Positions 26,673-35,228 are shown, numbered from the stretch's first letter. The stretch: 64,000 bases of DNA from JAEUMY01 sp031394355 (GCA_031394355.1 JANNSU010000040.1:1-64000); one strand, 5' to 3'. Numbers and translations are program-made. The notes: generated by a model from the letters alone, not told the origin.

Positions 26673-26882
26673 TCCATCTGGCTCCCGGTCCAAAACCGAG
26701 GAGACAGCCCGTGAGTCTGCCGAAGCCACATCCTCTGGATGTTTTAAGCGAACGGGCCTAAACGTTGTTGCTTGCGTTGTCCAACCGCCTGCCGATGTCC
26801 TGCTGGACGTCCAAAGGCTAGAACGGATCCAAAACTGGCTGCCGCGCACTGTGTGCCGGCGGGTTAAGTTGGAGAGAGAAAA

Positions 26883-27251
26883 ATGATCCAGATGCAGTCG
26901 ATTCTCGACGTCGCCGATAATACCGGCGCGCGATCGGTGATGTGTATCAAGGTCCTCGGCGGCTCAAAGCGTCGCTATGCGGGGATTGGCGACGTGATCA
27001 AGGTCAGCGTGAAATCCGCTGCGCCGCGTGGTCGCGTCAAAAAGGGCGAGATTTACAACGCCGTGGTGGTTCGTACCGCCAAGGGTGTTCGCCGGAATGA
27101 TGGTTCGCTGGTGAAGTTTGATTCCAATGCGGCCGTCCTGCTTAACCCCAAGCTCGAGCCAATCGGCACGCGTATCTTTGGGCCCGTGACGCGTGAACTG
27201 CGTACCGAGCGCTTCATGAAGATCGTGTCACTGGCTCCCGAAGTGTTGTAA
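26883..27251 (+). CDS. rplN: 50S ribosomal protein L14
   Basis: 122 residues, MIQMQSILDVADNTGARSVMCIKVLGGSKRRYAGIGDVIKVSVKSAAPRGRVKKGEIYNAVVVRTAKGVRRNDGS. L14 forms an intersubunit bridge. First gene of the spc group here; its start follows GGAGAGAAAA. Confidence 0.98.
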   Translation: MIQMQSILDVADNTGARSVMCIKVLGGSKRRYAGIGDVIKVSVKSAAPRGRVKKGEIYNAVVVRTAKGVRRNDGSLVKFDSNAAVLLNPKLEPIGTRIFGPVTRELRTERFMKIVSLAPEVL

Positions 27252-27263
27252 GGAGCGTTGGTT

Positions 27264-27599
27264 ATGAACAAGATTCGTACAGGCGACCAAGTCGTCGTTA
27301 CCACTGGCAAGGACAAGGGCAAGCGCGGCACCGTGCTGAGAGTTCTGCCCGAGGCTGAAAAGGTCGTGGTTGAGGGTATCAATCGTGTCAAGAAGCACCA
27401 AAAGCCTAATCCGATGAAGGGTTTGACGGGGGGCATTGTTGACAAAGAAATGCCGATCCACGTCTCCAATCTCGCTATTTTCAATGCCGCCACGGGCAAG
27501 CCTGATCGTGTCGGTTTCAAGTTCCTCGCCGCTCAGGGTGCAGAGAAGCCACGCAAAGTGCGCTTCTTCAAGTCCAACGGCGAAGTCGTCGACGCATAA
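27264..27599 (+). CDS. rplX: 50S ribosomal protein L24
   Basis: 111 residues from ATG 27264 (MNKIRTGDQVVVTTGKDKGKRGTVLRVLPEAEKVVVEGINRVKKHQKPNP), with AAGGAG at 27250-27255. A TTG six bases upstream is in frame but unlikely. L24 initiates 50S assembly. Confidence 0.97.
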   Translation: MNKIRTGDQVVVTTGKDKGKRGTVLRVLPEAEKVVVEGINRVKKHQKPNPMKGLTGGIVDKEMPIHVSNLAIFNAATGKPDRVGFKFLAAQGAEKPRKVRFFKSNGEVVDA

Positions 27600-27612
27600 G
27601 GGGCTGGTGAAC

Positions 27613-28152
27613 ATGGCTCGTCTGCACACCTACTACAAAGAATCCATTGTGCCGCAACTGGTGAAACAGTTCGGCTACAAGTCGGTCATGGAAGTTCCGC
27701 GCATTACCAAGATCACGCTGAATATGGGCGTCGGCGAAGCTGTGGCGGACAAAAAAATCATGGAACACGCAGTTGGCGATATGCTGAAAATCGCTGGACA
27801 GAAGCCTGTCGTGACCAAGTCGAAGAAATCGATCGCGGGCTTCAAGATCCGTGACGGTTATCCCATCGGCTGCATGGTTACCTTGCGTGCGTCCCGTATG
27901 TACGAGTTTTTGGATCGCCTGGTAACAGTTTCCTTGCCGCGCGTCCGCGATTTCCGTGGTATTTCTGCCAAGTCTTTTGATGGTCGCGGAAACTACAACA
28001 TGGGTGTCAAGGAGCAGATCATTTTCCCGGAGATCGAGTACGACAAAATCGACACGCTTCGCGGAATGAACATCTCCATCACCACCACCGCGAAGAATGA
28101 TGAGGAAGCGAAGGCTCTCCTCGCTGCCTTCAAGTTTCCTTTCAAGAATTGA
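27613..28152 (+). CDS. rplE: 50S ribosomal protein L5
   Basis: 179 residues from ATG 27613 (MARLHTYYKESIVPQLVKQFGYKSVMEVPRITKITLNMGVGEAVADKK). The open frame extends into rplX but that part is not L5. L5 binds 5S rRNA and contacts P-site tRNA. Conserved RDFRGISAKSFDGRGNYNMGVKEQIIFPEIEYDKID. Confidence 0.98.
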   Translation: MARLHTYYKESIVPQLVKQFGYKSVMEVPRITKITLNMGVGEAVADKKIMEHAVGDMLKIAGQKPVVTKSKKSIAGFKIRDGYPIGCMVTLRASRMYEFLDRLVTVSLPRVRDFRGISAKSFDGRGNYNMGVKEQIIFPEIEYDKIDTLRGMNISITTTAKNDEEAKALLAAFKFPFKN

Positions 28153-28159
28153 GGTTGAC

Positions 28160-28465
28160 GTGGCCAAACTCGCACTGATCAATCGCGAAGAGAAGCGTCG
28201 CAAGCTGGTTGCGAAATTCTCCGCCAAGCGCGCCGAGCTGAACAAGGTCATTAATGACCAGAGCTTGTCCGAGGAAGATCGTTATGCCGCGCGTCTCAAG
28301 CTGCAGGCGCTACCGCGCAACGCCAACCCTACCCGCCAGCGCAACCGCTGCGCGATCACCGGCCGCCCACGCGGCGTATTCCGCAAGTTCGGTTTGGGTC
28401 GCCTCAAACTTCGCGATATCGCGATGAAGGGCGAGATTCCTGGACTGACCAAGGCAAGCTGGTAA
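28160..28465 (+). CDS. rpsN: 30S ribosomal protein S14 (zinc-free long form)
   Basis: 101 residues from GTG 28160, giving MAKLALINREEKRRKLVAKFSAKRAELNKVINDQSLSEEDRYAARLKLQALPRNANPTRQRNRCAITGRPRGVFRKFGLGR. GAGG (28151-28154) supports the GTG. Only one Cys, so it is the C-minus form. S14 is a 30S head protein. Confidence 0.97.
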   Translation: MAKLALINREEKRRKLVAKFSAKRAELNKVINDQSLSEEDRYAARLKLQALPRNANPTRQRNRCAITGRPRGVFRKFGLGRLKLRDIAMKGEIPGLTKASW

Positions 28466-28475
28466 GGAGCCCGTA

Positions 28476-28871
28476 ATGAGCATGAGTGATCCCATTGCCG
28501 ACATGTTGACCCGCATCCGTAACGCTCAGGCGACGGAAAAGGCAACGGTCAGCGTTCCCTCCTCCAAAGTCAAGATGGCTATTGCCAAGGTCTTGAAAGA
28601 CGAGGGATATATAGACAATTTTGCTGTTCGTGAAAATGACGGTAAGCCTACGCTTGAGATGGCCCTCAAGTACTACGCAGGCAAGCCAGTCATCGAGAAA
28701 ATCGAACGAGTTTCTCGGCCCGGTCTTCGCATCTATCGGGGCAGCGAGGCCATCCTGCCTGTGATGAACGGACTGGGTGTTGCCATTGTTTCCACGTCCA
28801 AGGGTGTCATGACCGACCGCAAGGCTCGCCAGACCGGGGTCGGTGGTGAAGTTCTCTGCATCGTGGTGTAA
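28476..28871 (+). CDS. rpsH: 30S ribosomal protein S8
   Basis: 131 residues, MSMSDPIADMLTRIRNAQATEKATVSVPSSKVKMAIAKVLKDEGYIDNF... ending KGVMTDRKARQTGVGGEVLCIVV. S8 is a primary 16S binder and in E. coli the spc operon repressor. Confidence 0.98.
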   Translation: MSMSDPIADMLTRIRNAQATEKATVSVPSSKVKMAIAKVLKDEGYIDNFAVRENDGKPTLEMALKYYAGKPVIEKIERVSRPGLRIYRGSEAILPVMNGLGVAIVSTSKGVMTDRKARQTGVGGEVLCIVV

Positions 28872-28882
28872 GGGAGAAAGAT

Positions 28883-29416
28883 ATGTCACGTATTGGAAAA
28901 GCTCCCATCACTGTGCCGCCAAAAGTTGAGGTCGCCATCAGCGCCCAGGAGATCAGCGTTAAAGGCCCTCTGGGTACGCTGAAGCAGGCTGCCAGCCGGC
29001 TCGTCATGATCAAGAAAGACGGTGACAAGCTGGTGTTCGAGACGGCAGATGGCTCCAAGCAGGCGAATGCAATGTCAGGCACGCTGCGCGCGCTCGTTGC
29101 GAATATGGTTCACGGTGTCGAAAAAGGATTTGAGCGAAAGCTGACCTTGGTGGGCGTGGGTTACAAGGCTCAAGCTCAAGGTGCAAAGTTGAATCTGGCA
29201 CTTGGCTTCTCCCACCCGGTGGTACACGACATGCCTGAAGGCGTGAAGTGCGAGACGCCGGTGCCGACGGAGATTGTCATCAAGGGTGCCGACAAACAGA
29301 AGGTTGGCCAGGTCGCTGCAGAAATTCGTGCGTATAAGGCACCAGAGCCCTACAAGGGCAAGGGCGTACGTTACAGCGACGAAAAAGTGGTCATCAAAGA
29401 GACCAAGAAGAAGTAA
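28883..29416 (+). CDS. rplF: 50S ribosomal protein L6
   Basis: 177 residues, MSRIGKAPITVPPKVEVAISAQEISVKGPLGTL and the C-terminal motif IVIKGADKQKVGQVAAEIRAYKAPEPYKGKGVRY. Two similar domains; L6 lies near the GTPase centre. Confidence 0.98.
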   Translation: MSRIGKAPITVPPKVEVAISAQEISVKGPLGTLKQAASRLVMIKKDGDKLVFETADGSKQANAMSGTLRALVANMVHGVEKGFERKLTLVGVGYKAQAQGAKLNLALGFSHPVVHDMPEGVKCETPVPTEIVIKGADKQKVGQVAAEIRAYKAPEPYKGKGVRYSDEKVVIKETKKK

Positions 29417-29427
29417 GCGAGGCTGCC

Positions 29428-29784
29428 ATGATAGACAAAAATATTGCGCGCTTGCGTCGCGCTTCCAAGGCCAGGGCAGTTATTGCCCGGATCAAAGCGG
29501 TGCGCCTTTCAGTGCATCGCACCAATTCGCACATCTATGCCCAGGTCTTTGACACTACTGGTGGCAAGGTGCTGGCGGCTGCATCAACCGCTGAGAAGGC
29601 GTTGCGAGCCCAGCTGAAGAATGGCGGCAACAAAGATGCTGCCGTGTTGATTGGCAAGGAAATTGCGGCGCGGGCCAGGAAGGCTGGTGTTGAGGCCGTC
29701 GCGTTTGATCGCGCAGGCTACAGCTACCACGGGCGAATCAAGGCGCTTGCGGATGCTGCCCGCGAAGGCGGACTGAAGTTCTAA
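29428..29784 (+). CDS. rplR: 50S ribosomal protein L18
   Basis: 118 residues, MIDKNIARLRRASKARAVIARIKAVRLSVHRTNSHIYAQVFDTTGGKVLAAASTAEK, ending FDRAGYSYHGRIKALADAAREGGLKF. It binds 5S rRNA with L5. Confidence 0.97.
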   Translation: MIDKNIARLRRASKARAVIARIKAVRLSVHRTNSHIYAQVFDTTGGKVLAAASTAEKALRAQLKNGGNKDAAVLIGKEIAARARKAGVEAVAFDRAGYSYHGRIKALADAAREGGLKF

Positions 29785-29817
29785 GCCGTCCACTGACCCG
29801 ACATCGAGAAAACGACT

Positions 29818-30327
29818 ATGGCAAAGATTGAAATGCATGACGACAAAGGCGACGGCCTGCGCGAGAAGATGATTTCCGTGAATCGCGTCACCAAAGTGGT
29901 GAAGGGCGGACGGATCCTCGGTTTCGCTGCGCTCACTGTAGTGGGTGACGGTGACGGTACGATTGGCATGGGTAAGGGCAAGTCCCGTGAAGTGCCGGTC
30001 GCTGTCCAGAAGGCAATGGAATCTGCGCGCCGCAACTTGCGAAAGGTCTCCATTCGGAATGGGACCATTCACCACGAGGTACTAGGTGTACACGGCGCGA
30101 CTCGCGTGATGATGAAGCCAGCACCTGAAGGTAACGGTATCAAGGCCGGTGGTGCAATGCGAGCCGTGTTCGAGGTGATGGGTATCACCAATATTTCCGC
30201 AAAGTGCCATGGTTCCACGAACCCGTACAACGTGGTTCGTGCCACGCTAGACGGCCTTATGCAGCAGACGCGCCCGTCCGAAATCGCGGCGAAGCGCGGC
30301 AAGACCGTCGAAGAAATTCTGGGGTAA
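29818..30327 (+). CDS. rpsE: 30S ribosomal protein S5
   Basis: 169 residues. DGLREKMISVNRVTKVVKGGRILGFAALTVVGDGDGTIGMGKGKSREVPVAVQKAMESARRNL and GITNISAKCHGSTNPYNVVRATLDGL are diagnostic. S5 works at the mRNA entry and in decoding accuracy. Confidence 0.98.
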   Translation: MAKIEMHDDKGDGLREKMISVNRVTKVVKGGRILGFAALTVVGDGDGTIGMGKGKSREVPVAVQKAMESARRNLRKVSIRNGTIHHEVLGVHGATRVMMKPAPEGNGIKAGGAMRAVFEVMGITNISAKCHGSTNPYNVVRATLDGLMQQTRPSEIAAKRGKTVEEILG

Positions 30328-30330
30328 TCC

Positions 30331-30516
30331 ATGACTGCCAAGAAAACCATCAAAGTCACGCTGGTCAAGGGTCTGCGCGGAACGATCGAGCAGCACCGTG
30401 CTTGCGTCCGTGGGCTCGGCTTGCGCCGTCGTGAACACACTGTCACCGTTGAAGACACGCCAGCAGTACGCGGCATGATCAATAGAGTGAGCTACCTCGT
30501 TAAAGTAGAGGCATAA
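30331..30516 (+). CDS. rpmD: 50S ribosomal protein L30
   Basis: 61 residues, MTAKKTIKVTLVKGLRGTIEQHRACVRGLGLRRREHTVTVEDTPAVRGMINRVSYLVKVE. Starts three bases after the rpsE stop. Confidence 0.96.
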   Translation: MTAKKTIKVTLVKGLRGTIEQHRACVRGLGLRRREHTVTVEDTPAVRGMINRVSYLVKVEA

Positions 30517-30521
30517 GCAAC

Positions 30522-30968
30522 ATGGATCTCAAAACCATCAAGCCCGCTGAGGGCTCCAAGAAAGAACGCCGCCGCGTGGGTCGCGGCATCGGCTCCGGTT
30601 TGGGCAAGACCGCAGGTCGTGGTCACAAGGGCCAGAAATCCCGTTCTGGAGGTTTCCACAAGGTTGGCTTTGAAGGTGGCCAAATGCCGCTGCAGCGCCG
30701 CCTGCCGAAGCGCGGATTCATTTCGCTGACCCGCAACGACACGGCGGAGGTCCGCTTGGGTGATCTTGCCAAGTTGAAAGCAGATGCGATTGACCTCATT
30801 GTCTTGAAACAAGCTGGCTTGGTGCCGTCCGGCGCATTGCATGCCAAGGTCATCCTGGCAGGCAAGATTGAAAAGCAGGTGAAGCTGGTGGGTTTGGGCG
30901 TCACCAAGGGAGCCAAAGCCGCCATTGAGGCGGTTGGCGGCAGCATAGAAGCAGCCCCGGCTGCCTGA
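30522..30968 (+). CDS. rplO: 50S ribosomal protein L15
   Basis: 148 residues, MDLKTIKPAEGSKKERRRVGRGIGSGLGKTAGRGHKGQKSRSGGFHKVGFEGGQMPLQRRLPKRGF. L15 is a late assembly protein. secY follows after a spacer that holds a palindrome. Confidence 0.97.
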   Translation: MDLKTIKPAEGSKKERRRVGRGIGSGLGKTAGRGHKGQKSRSGGFHKVGFEGGQMPLQRRLPKRGFISLTRNDTAEVRLGDLAKLKADAIDLIVLKQAGLVPSGALHAKVILAGKIEKQVKLVGLGVTKGAKAAIEAVGGSIEAAPAA

Positions 30969-30977
30969 CGTTGACCA

Positions 30978-30989
30978 GCGAATATTCGC
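30978..30989. repeat. GCGAATATTCGC palindrome, rplO-secY spacer
   Basis: Exact core 12 bases before the TTG start of secY, directly followed by the secY ribosome binding site AAGGA (30990-30994). Confidence 0.95.
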
Positions 30990-31001
30990 AAGGATAACGA
31001 T

Positions 31002-32321
31002 TTGTCTTCCAATCCCATTGCAGCAGTCAGCCAGCTCGGAGACTTGAAGCGCCGCCTGTGGTTTCTTGTAGGCGCGATCATTGTCTTTCGCATCGGCACG
31101 CACATTCCCGTGCCGGGGATCGACGCGTCCGAGCTGACCCGGCTGTTCCAGCAGCAGGGCGGAATCCTGGGCATGTTCAACATGTTCTCGGGTGGTGCGC
31201 TTGAGCGCTTCTCTGTGCTGGCGCTCGGCATCATGCCGTACATTTCCGCCTCGATCATCATGCAGCTGATGACCGTGGTTGTGCCATCCCTGGAGCGCCT
31301 CAAGAAGGAAGGCGAGGCGGGACGTCGCAAGATCACGCAGTACACCCGTTACGGAACGCTAGCCCTTGCACTGTTCCAGGCGTTTGGCATTGCCATTGCG
31401 CTCGAGTCGCAGCCAGGCCTGGTGTTGGACCCTGGTCTGGCTTTCAGATTGGTTACCACGGTAACGCTAGTCACTGGCACGATGTTCTTGATGTGGCTTG
31501 GTGAGCAAATCACCGAGCGGGGAATCGGGAACGGCATTTCCATGATCATTTTTGCCGGAATCGTTGCAGGCATGCCGTCTGCCATCGGGGGAACACTTGA
31601 GCTGGCCCGCACTGGCGCAATGTCTGTTCCTGTTGTCCTCTTGATCGTGGCCCTCGTCATTGCGGTGACCTACGCTGTCGTGTTTGTTGAGCGCGGGCAG
31701 CGAAAAATTCTGGTGAATTATGCTAAGCGCCAAGTCGGCAACAAGCTTTACGGCGGCCAGTCGTCCCACTTGCCTCTCAAGCTGAACATGTCCGGAGTCA
31801 TTCCGCCGATTTTCGCGTCTTCAATCATTTTGTTTCCGGCGACGGCTGCTGGCTGGTTTGGTACTGGCTCTGACAGCATGACCTGGTTGAAGGACGTAGG
31901 GGCAGCTCTGTCACCAGGGCAGCCTCTGTATACCGTTTTTTATGCTGCAGCGATTGTCTTCTTTTGCTTCTTCTTCACGGCGCTGGTCTTCAATTCAAAA
32001 GAGACGGCGGACAACCTGAAGAAGAGCGGAGCCTTTGTCCCAGGCATCCGTCCGGGAGAACAGACGGCAAAGTTTATTGACAAGATTCTGATGCGCTTGA
32101 CACTGGTGGGTGCGGCTTACATTACAGCGGTCTGCCTGCTTCCCGAGTTCTTGCGCCTGCAGTACAACGTACCATTCTATTTCGGCGGAACGTCCCTCCT
32201 GATCATCGTCGTCACCACCATGGATTTCATGGCGCAGATGCAGGCTTATCTCATGTCGCACCAATATGAAAGCCTGCTCAAGAAAGCGAATTTCAAGGGC
32301 GCGGGATTTCCCGTCCGTTGA
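31002..32321 (+). CDS. secY: Preprotein translocase subunit SecY
   Basis: 439 residues from TTG 31002, with AAGGA eight bases upstream; no ATG fits the family start (MSSNPIAAVSQLGDLKRRLWFLVGAIIVFRIGTHIPVPGID). Ten membrane segments as in the family. Plug and pore region GGALERFSVLALGIMPYISASIIMQLMTVVVPSLERLKKEGEAGRRKITQYTRY is conserved. It forms the protein-conducting channel with SecE from the left end of the window. The TTG start may limit its translation. Confidence 0.97.
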   Translation: MSSNPIAAVSQLGDLKRRLWFLVGAIIVFRIGTHIPVPGIDASELTRLFQQQGGILGMFNMFSGGALERFSVLALGIMPYISASIIMQLMTVVVPSLERLKKEGEAGRRKITQYTRYGTLALALFQAFGIAIALESQPGLVLDPGLAFRLVTTVTLVTGTMFLMWLGEQITERGIGNGISMIIFAGIVAGMPSAIGGTLELARTGAMSVPVVLLIVALVIAVTYAVVFVERGQRKILVNYAKRQVGNKLYGGQSSHLPLKLNMSGVIPPIFASSIILFPATAAGWFGTGSDSMTWLKDVGAALSPGQPLYTVFYAAAIVFFCFFFTALVFNSKETADNLKKSGAFVPGIRPGEQTAKFIDKILMRLTLVGAAYITAVCLLPEFLRLQYNVPFYFGGTSLLIIVVTTMDFMAQMQAYLMSHQYESLLKKANFKGAGFPVR

Positions 32322-32335
32322 GGATCAGGAACTGA

Positions 32336-32554
32336 ATGGCAAAAGAAGAAACGATTCAGATGCAGGGAGAGATCCTGGAAACATTGCCCAACGCAATGTT
32401 CCGGGTGAAGTTGGAAAACGGTCATGTGGTGCTGGGACATATTTCCGGAAAGATGCGCATGCACTACATTCGTATTCTTCCCGGGGACAAGGTCACCGTT
32501 GAGCTGACGCCTTATGACTTGACCAAGGCAAGAATCACGTTCCGCGCCAAATAG
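32336..32554 (+). CDS. infA: Translation initiation factor IF-1
   Basis: 72 residues, one OB fold: MAKEETIQMQGEILETLPNAMFRVKLENGHVVLGHISGKMRMHYIRILPGDKVTVELTPYDLTKARITFRAK. IF-1 blocks the A site during initiation. Its position between secY and rpmJ is common in betaproteobacteria and Gram-positives, unlike E. coli. Confidence 0.97.
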   Translation: MAKEETIQMQGEILETLPNAMFRVKLENGHVVLGHISGKMRMHYIRILPGDKVTVELTPYDLTKARITFRAK

Positions 32555-32580
32555 CGCGGCGATATTGAAGGAGCAAGAAA

Positions 32581-32694
32581 ATGAGAGTGCAGGCTTCCGT
32601 TAAGAAAATCTGCCGCAAGTGCAAGATCGTGCGGCGCAAGCGCGTCGTGCGCGTGATCTGTACGGATCCGCGTCACAAGCAGCGCCAAGGTTAA
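32581..32694 (+). CDS. rpmJ: 50S ribosomal protein L36
   Basis: 37 residues: MRVQASVKKICRKCKIVRRKRVVRVICTDPRHKQRQG. The zinc-ribbon form is intact (CRKC, then C and H). Preceded by AAGGAGCAAGAAA. Confidence 0.96.
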   Translation: MRVQASVKKICRKCKIVRRKRVVRVICTDPRHKQRQG

Positions 32695-32728
32695 TTTTTC
32701 AGGTATTCAGGATAGGCGAAGGTAGATC

Positions 32729-33091
32729 ATGGCCCGTATCGCTGGTGTAAACATTCCCAACCATCAACACGCTGAAATCGCGCTTCAGGCGATTTTCGGC
32801 ATTGGTCGCATGCGCGCGCAGAAGATTTGCGCTGATGCAGGCGTAAACAAGTCGGCAAAGATCAAGGATCTTTCCGACACCGAAATGGACAAGCTGCGGG
32901 AGCAGATCGGCCGGTACACCGTCGAAGGTGACCTGCGTCGTGAAGTGTCCATGAACATCAAGCGCCTGATGGATTTGGGCTGCTATCGCGGGCAGCGCCA
33001 TCGCAAGGGTCTTCCGGCCCGCGGACAGCGCACCCGCACCAACGCACGCACCCGCAAGGGTCCGCGCAAGGCCATCCGTCTGGCCAAGTAA
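32729..33091 (+). CDS. rpsM: 30S ribosomal protein S13
   Basis: 120 residues, MARIAGVNIPNHQHAEIALQAIFGIGRMRAQKICADAGVNKSAKIKDLSDTEMDKLREQI and GCYRGQRHRKGLPARGQRTRTNARTRKGPRK. S13 forms bridges to the 50S subunit. Only 34 bases separate it from rpmJ, so an E. coli-type S4 leader pseudoknot is unlikely to fit. Confidence 0.98.
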   Translation: MARIAGVNIPNHQHAEIALQAIFGIGRMRAQKICADAGVNKSAKIKDLSDTEMDKLREQIGRYTVEGDLRREVSMNIKRLMDLGCYRGQRHRKGLPARGQRTRTNARTRKGPRKAIRLAK

Positions 33092-33109
33092 GCATAGGAA
33101 CCCGAAATC

Positions 33110-33505
33110 ATGGCTAAACCCACAGTCGCCACGCGCGTCCGCAAGAAGGTCAAGAAGAACGTGTCCGAGGGCATTGCCCACGTTCACGCATCCTTCAACA
33201 ACACCATCATCACTATCACTGATCGTCAGGGCAATGCGCTGTCGTGGGCCACTTCCGGTGGTGCAGGCTTCAAGGGATCTCGCAAGTCCACGCCGTTCGC
33301 CGCACAGATGGCTGCAGAGCAGGCCGGCAAGGCAGCGTTGGAATGTGGAGTGAAGAATCTGGAAGTTCGCATCAAGGGCCCAGGCCCGGGTCGCGAGTCC
33401 GCTGTCCGCGCGCTCAATGCGTTGGGAATGAAGATTGTGTCGATCGCTGACGTGACGCCGGTGCCGCATAACGGATGCCGTCCGCCCAAGCGCCGTCGCA
33501 TGTAA
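33110..33505 (+). CDS. rpsK: 30S ribosomal protein S11
   Basis: 131 residues, with VRKKVKKNVSEGIAHVHASFNNTIITITDRQGNALSWATSGGAGFKGSRKSTPFAAQMAAE and the C-terminal DVTPVPHNGCRPPKRRRM. S11 lines the platform near the E site. Confidence 0.98.
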   Translation: MAKPTVATRVRKKVKKNVSEGIAHVHASFNNTIITITDRQGNALSWATSGGAGFKGSRKSTPFAAQMAAEQAGKAALECGVKNLEVRIKGPGPGRESAVRALNALGMKIVSIADVTPVPHNGCRPPKRRRM

Positions 33506-33523
33506 GGATCAAGGAGAAAAACA

Positions 33524-34144
33524 GTGGCTCGTTATATTGGACCCAAGTGCAAGTTGTCCCGCCGTGAAGGCACCGATCTCTTCCTGAAGAGTGCGCGTCG
33601 CGGGCTGGAAACAAAATGCAAGATTGAATCTCGCCCCGGTCAGCACGGCGCGAAGCAGAACCGTGTCTCGGAATACGGGGTGCAGTTGCGCGAAAAGCAG
33701 AAAATTCGCCGCATTTATGGTGTGCTTGAACGCCAGTTCCGTGGCTATTTTGCCGAAGCAGAGCGCCGTAAAGGTGCAACAGGTGAAAACCTGCTGGCAC
33801 TCCTTGAGTCACGCCTGGACAACAACGTTTATCGTATGGGCTTTGGCTCAACACGCGCAGAAGCGCGTCAGTTGGTAAGCCACGGCGCCGTCCTCGTGAA
33901 CGGCAAGGCAGTAAATATTCCTTCCTATCTGCTGCGAGCCAGCGATGTGGTGTCGCTGAAGGAAAAGGCGATGAAGCAGCTGCGAATCGTGGACGCACTC
34001 AAGTTGGCCGAATCCAACGGATTTCCAAGCTGGGTGGAAGTTGATGTCAAGAAGATGGCGGGTGTGTTCAAAGCAGCACCTGACCGTTCTGAGTTCGGAG
34101 CAGACATCAACGAACAGCTGGTGGTCGAACTCTATTCCAAGTAA
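33524..34144 (+). CDS. rpsD: 30S ribosomal protein S4
   Basis: 206 residues from GTG 33524 with AAGGAG upstream. MARYIGPKCKLSRREGTDLFLKSARRGLETKCKIESRPGQHG; S4 RNA-binding domain with RLDNNVYRMGFGSTRAEARQLVSHGAVLVNGKAVNIPSY. C-minus form without the zinc cluster. S4 nucleates the 30S body and is the usual alpha operon repressor. Confidence 0.98.
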   Translation: MARYIGPKCKLSRREGTDLFLKSARRGLETKCKIESRPGQHGAKQNRVSEYGVQLREKQKIRRIYGVLERQFRGYFAEAERRKGATGENLLALLESRLDNNVYRMGFGSTRAEARQLVSHGAVLVNGKAVNIPSYLLRASDVVSLKEKAMKQLRIVDALKLAESNGFPSWVEVDVKKMAGVFKAAPDRSEFGADINEQLVVELYSK

Positions 34145-34153
34145 TCGCACTTG

Positions 34154-34185
34154 ACCGCCGGACCGTCTCCTGACGGCCCGGCGGT
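34154..34185 (+). terminator. Hairpin between rpsD and rpoA
   Basis: ACCGCCGG (34154-34161) pairs with 34178-34185, then after one mismatch CCGTC (34163-34167) with GACGG (34172-34176), loop TCCT. Only TATTTTC follows, so it is likely a partial terminator or processing site that tunes rpoA. Confidence 0.5.
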
Positions 34186-34215
34186 TAGTCTATTTTCAGG
34201 ACCGAGGCCAAATAC

Positions 34216-35196
34216 ATGCAAAGCAACGCAACGACATTTCTCAAGCCGCGCATCATCGACGTCCAGAACATTTCGCCTTCGCACGCAAAGGTGTTCATGG
34301 AGCCGTTCGAGCGCGGCTACGGCCACACGCTCGGCAATGCGCTGCGCCGCATTCTTCTGTCTTCGATGCCGGGCTTTGCGCCGACCGAAGTAAAGATCAC
34401 CGGCGTGCTGCACGAGTATTCCACTATTGATGGCGTGCAAGAAGACGTCGTAGATATCCTTTTGAATCTCAAAGGGCTCGTTCTCAAACTGCATAATCGC
34501 AACGATGTCACGCTGAAGCTCAAAAAGGCGACTCCGGGTCCGATTACCGGTGCCGACATTGAACAGATTCATGATGTCGAAATCGTCAATCCCGAACACG
34601 TCATTGCAAATCTGACGCCTGGTGGCAAGATTGAAATGCAGATCAAGGTGGAGAAGGGTCGCGGCTACGTTGCCGCAACGGCCCGTCGTGCAGATAACGA
34701 AGGCCGGTCCATCGGCTCCATTCTGCTTGACGCTTCCTTTTCGCCAGTCCGACGCGTGAGTTATGCCGTTGAGAGCGCCCGAGTCGAGCAGCGCACTGAC
34801 CTGGATCGTTTGGTGATGGACATTGAAACCAATGGTGTGATCGAGCCGGAAGAGGCAGTCCGGTATGCGGCACGTGTTTTGGTAGATCAGCTGTCTGTGT
34901 TCGCGGATCTGCAAGGCACGCCCATGCAGCTTGAAGAAACCAAGGCACCTCAGATCGATCCGATCCTGCTTCAGCCGGTCGATGATCTGGAGCTTACGGT
35001 TCGTTCCGCCAACTGTCTCAAGGCAGAGAACATTTATTACATTGGCGATCTCATCCAGCGCACCGAGAACGAGCTCCTCAAGACCCCCAACCTGGGTCGC
35101 AAGTCGCTCAACGAAATCAAGGAAGTGCTGGCATCCAAGGGCCTGACCCTTGGCATGAAGCTGGAGAACTGGCAAGTTGCGGGCCTCTCCAAGTAA
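34216..35196 (+). CDS. rpoA: DNA-directed RNA polymerase subunit alpha
   Basis: 326 residues. The N-terminal domain has EPFERGYGHTLGNALRRILLSSMPGFAPTEVKI (dimerisation and assembly). The C-terminal domain (about 245-320) has DDLELTVRSANCLKAENIYYIGDLIQRTENELLKTPNLGRKSLNEIKEVLASKGLTLGM for UP-element DNA and activators. Penultimate gene of the alpha cluster. Confidence 0.99.
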   Translation: MQSNATTFLKPRIIDVQNISPSHAKVFMEPFERGYGHTLGNALRRILLSSMPGFAPTEVKITGVLHEYSTIDGVQEDVVDILLNLKGLVLKLHNRNDVTLKLKKATPGPITGADIEQIHDVEIVNPEHVIANLTPGGKIEMQIKVEKGRGYVAATARRADNEGRSIGSILLDASFSPVRRVSYAVESARVEQRTDLDRLVMDIETNGVIEPEEAVRYAARVLVDQLSVFADLQGTPMQLEETKAPQIDPILLQPVDDLELTVRSANCLKAENIYYIGDLIQRTENELLKTPNLGRKSLNEIKEVLASKGLTLGMKLENWQVAGLSK

Positions 35197-35202
35197 ACCC
35201 TG

Positions 35203-35228
35203 CGGCGCTGCGAATATTCGCAGCGCCG
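35203..35228. repeat. GCGAATATTCGC palindrome extended to 26 bp, rpoA-rplQ spacer
   Basis: Core 35210-35221. Outer arms CGGCGCT and AGCGCCG complete a perfect 26-bp palindrome six bases after the rpoA stop. As RNA it would fold into a stable hairpin. Confidence 0.95.

Larger units (their letters stand above)
26365..26882. other. 518-bp region without a convincing gene, upstream of rplN
   Basis: Open frames here look like shadows without family features. On the plus strand there is a possible promoter TTGCCA (26601-26606), 18 bases, TAAACT (26625-26630), and a hairpin CTTTTGGCC/GGCCAAAAG (26644-26652 with 26664-26672). It presumably drives the spc genes, cut off from the S10 genes by the inserted block, and also the divergent YCII-sigma pair. 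Confidence 0.5.

Noticed and set aside
26487..26849. Open frames on both strands in the rplN upstream gap
   Set aside because: No recognisable domains, poor starts, and the region must hold promoters. Treated as noncoding.
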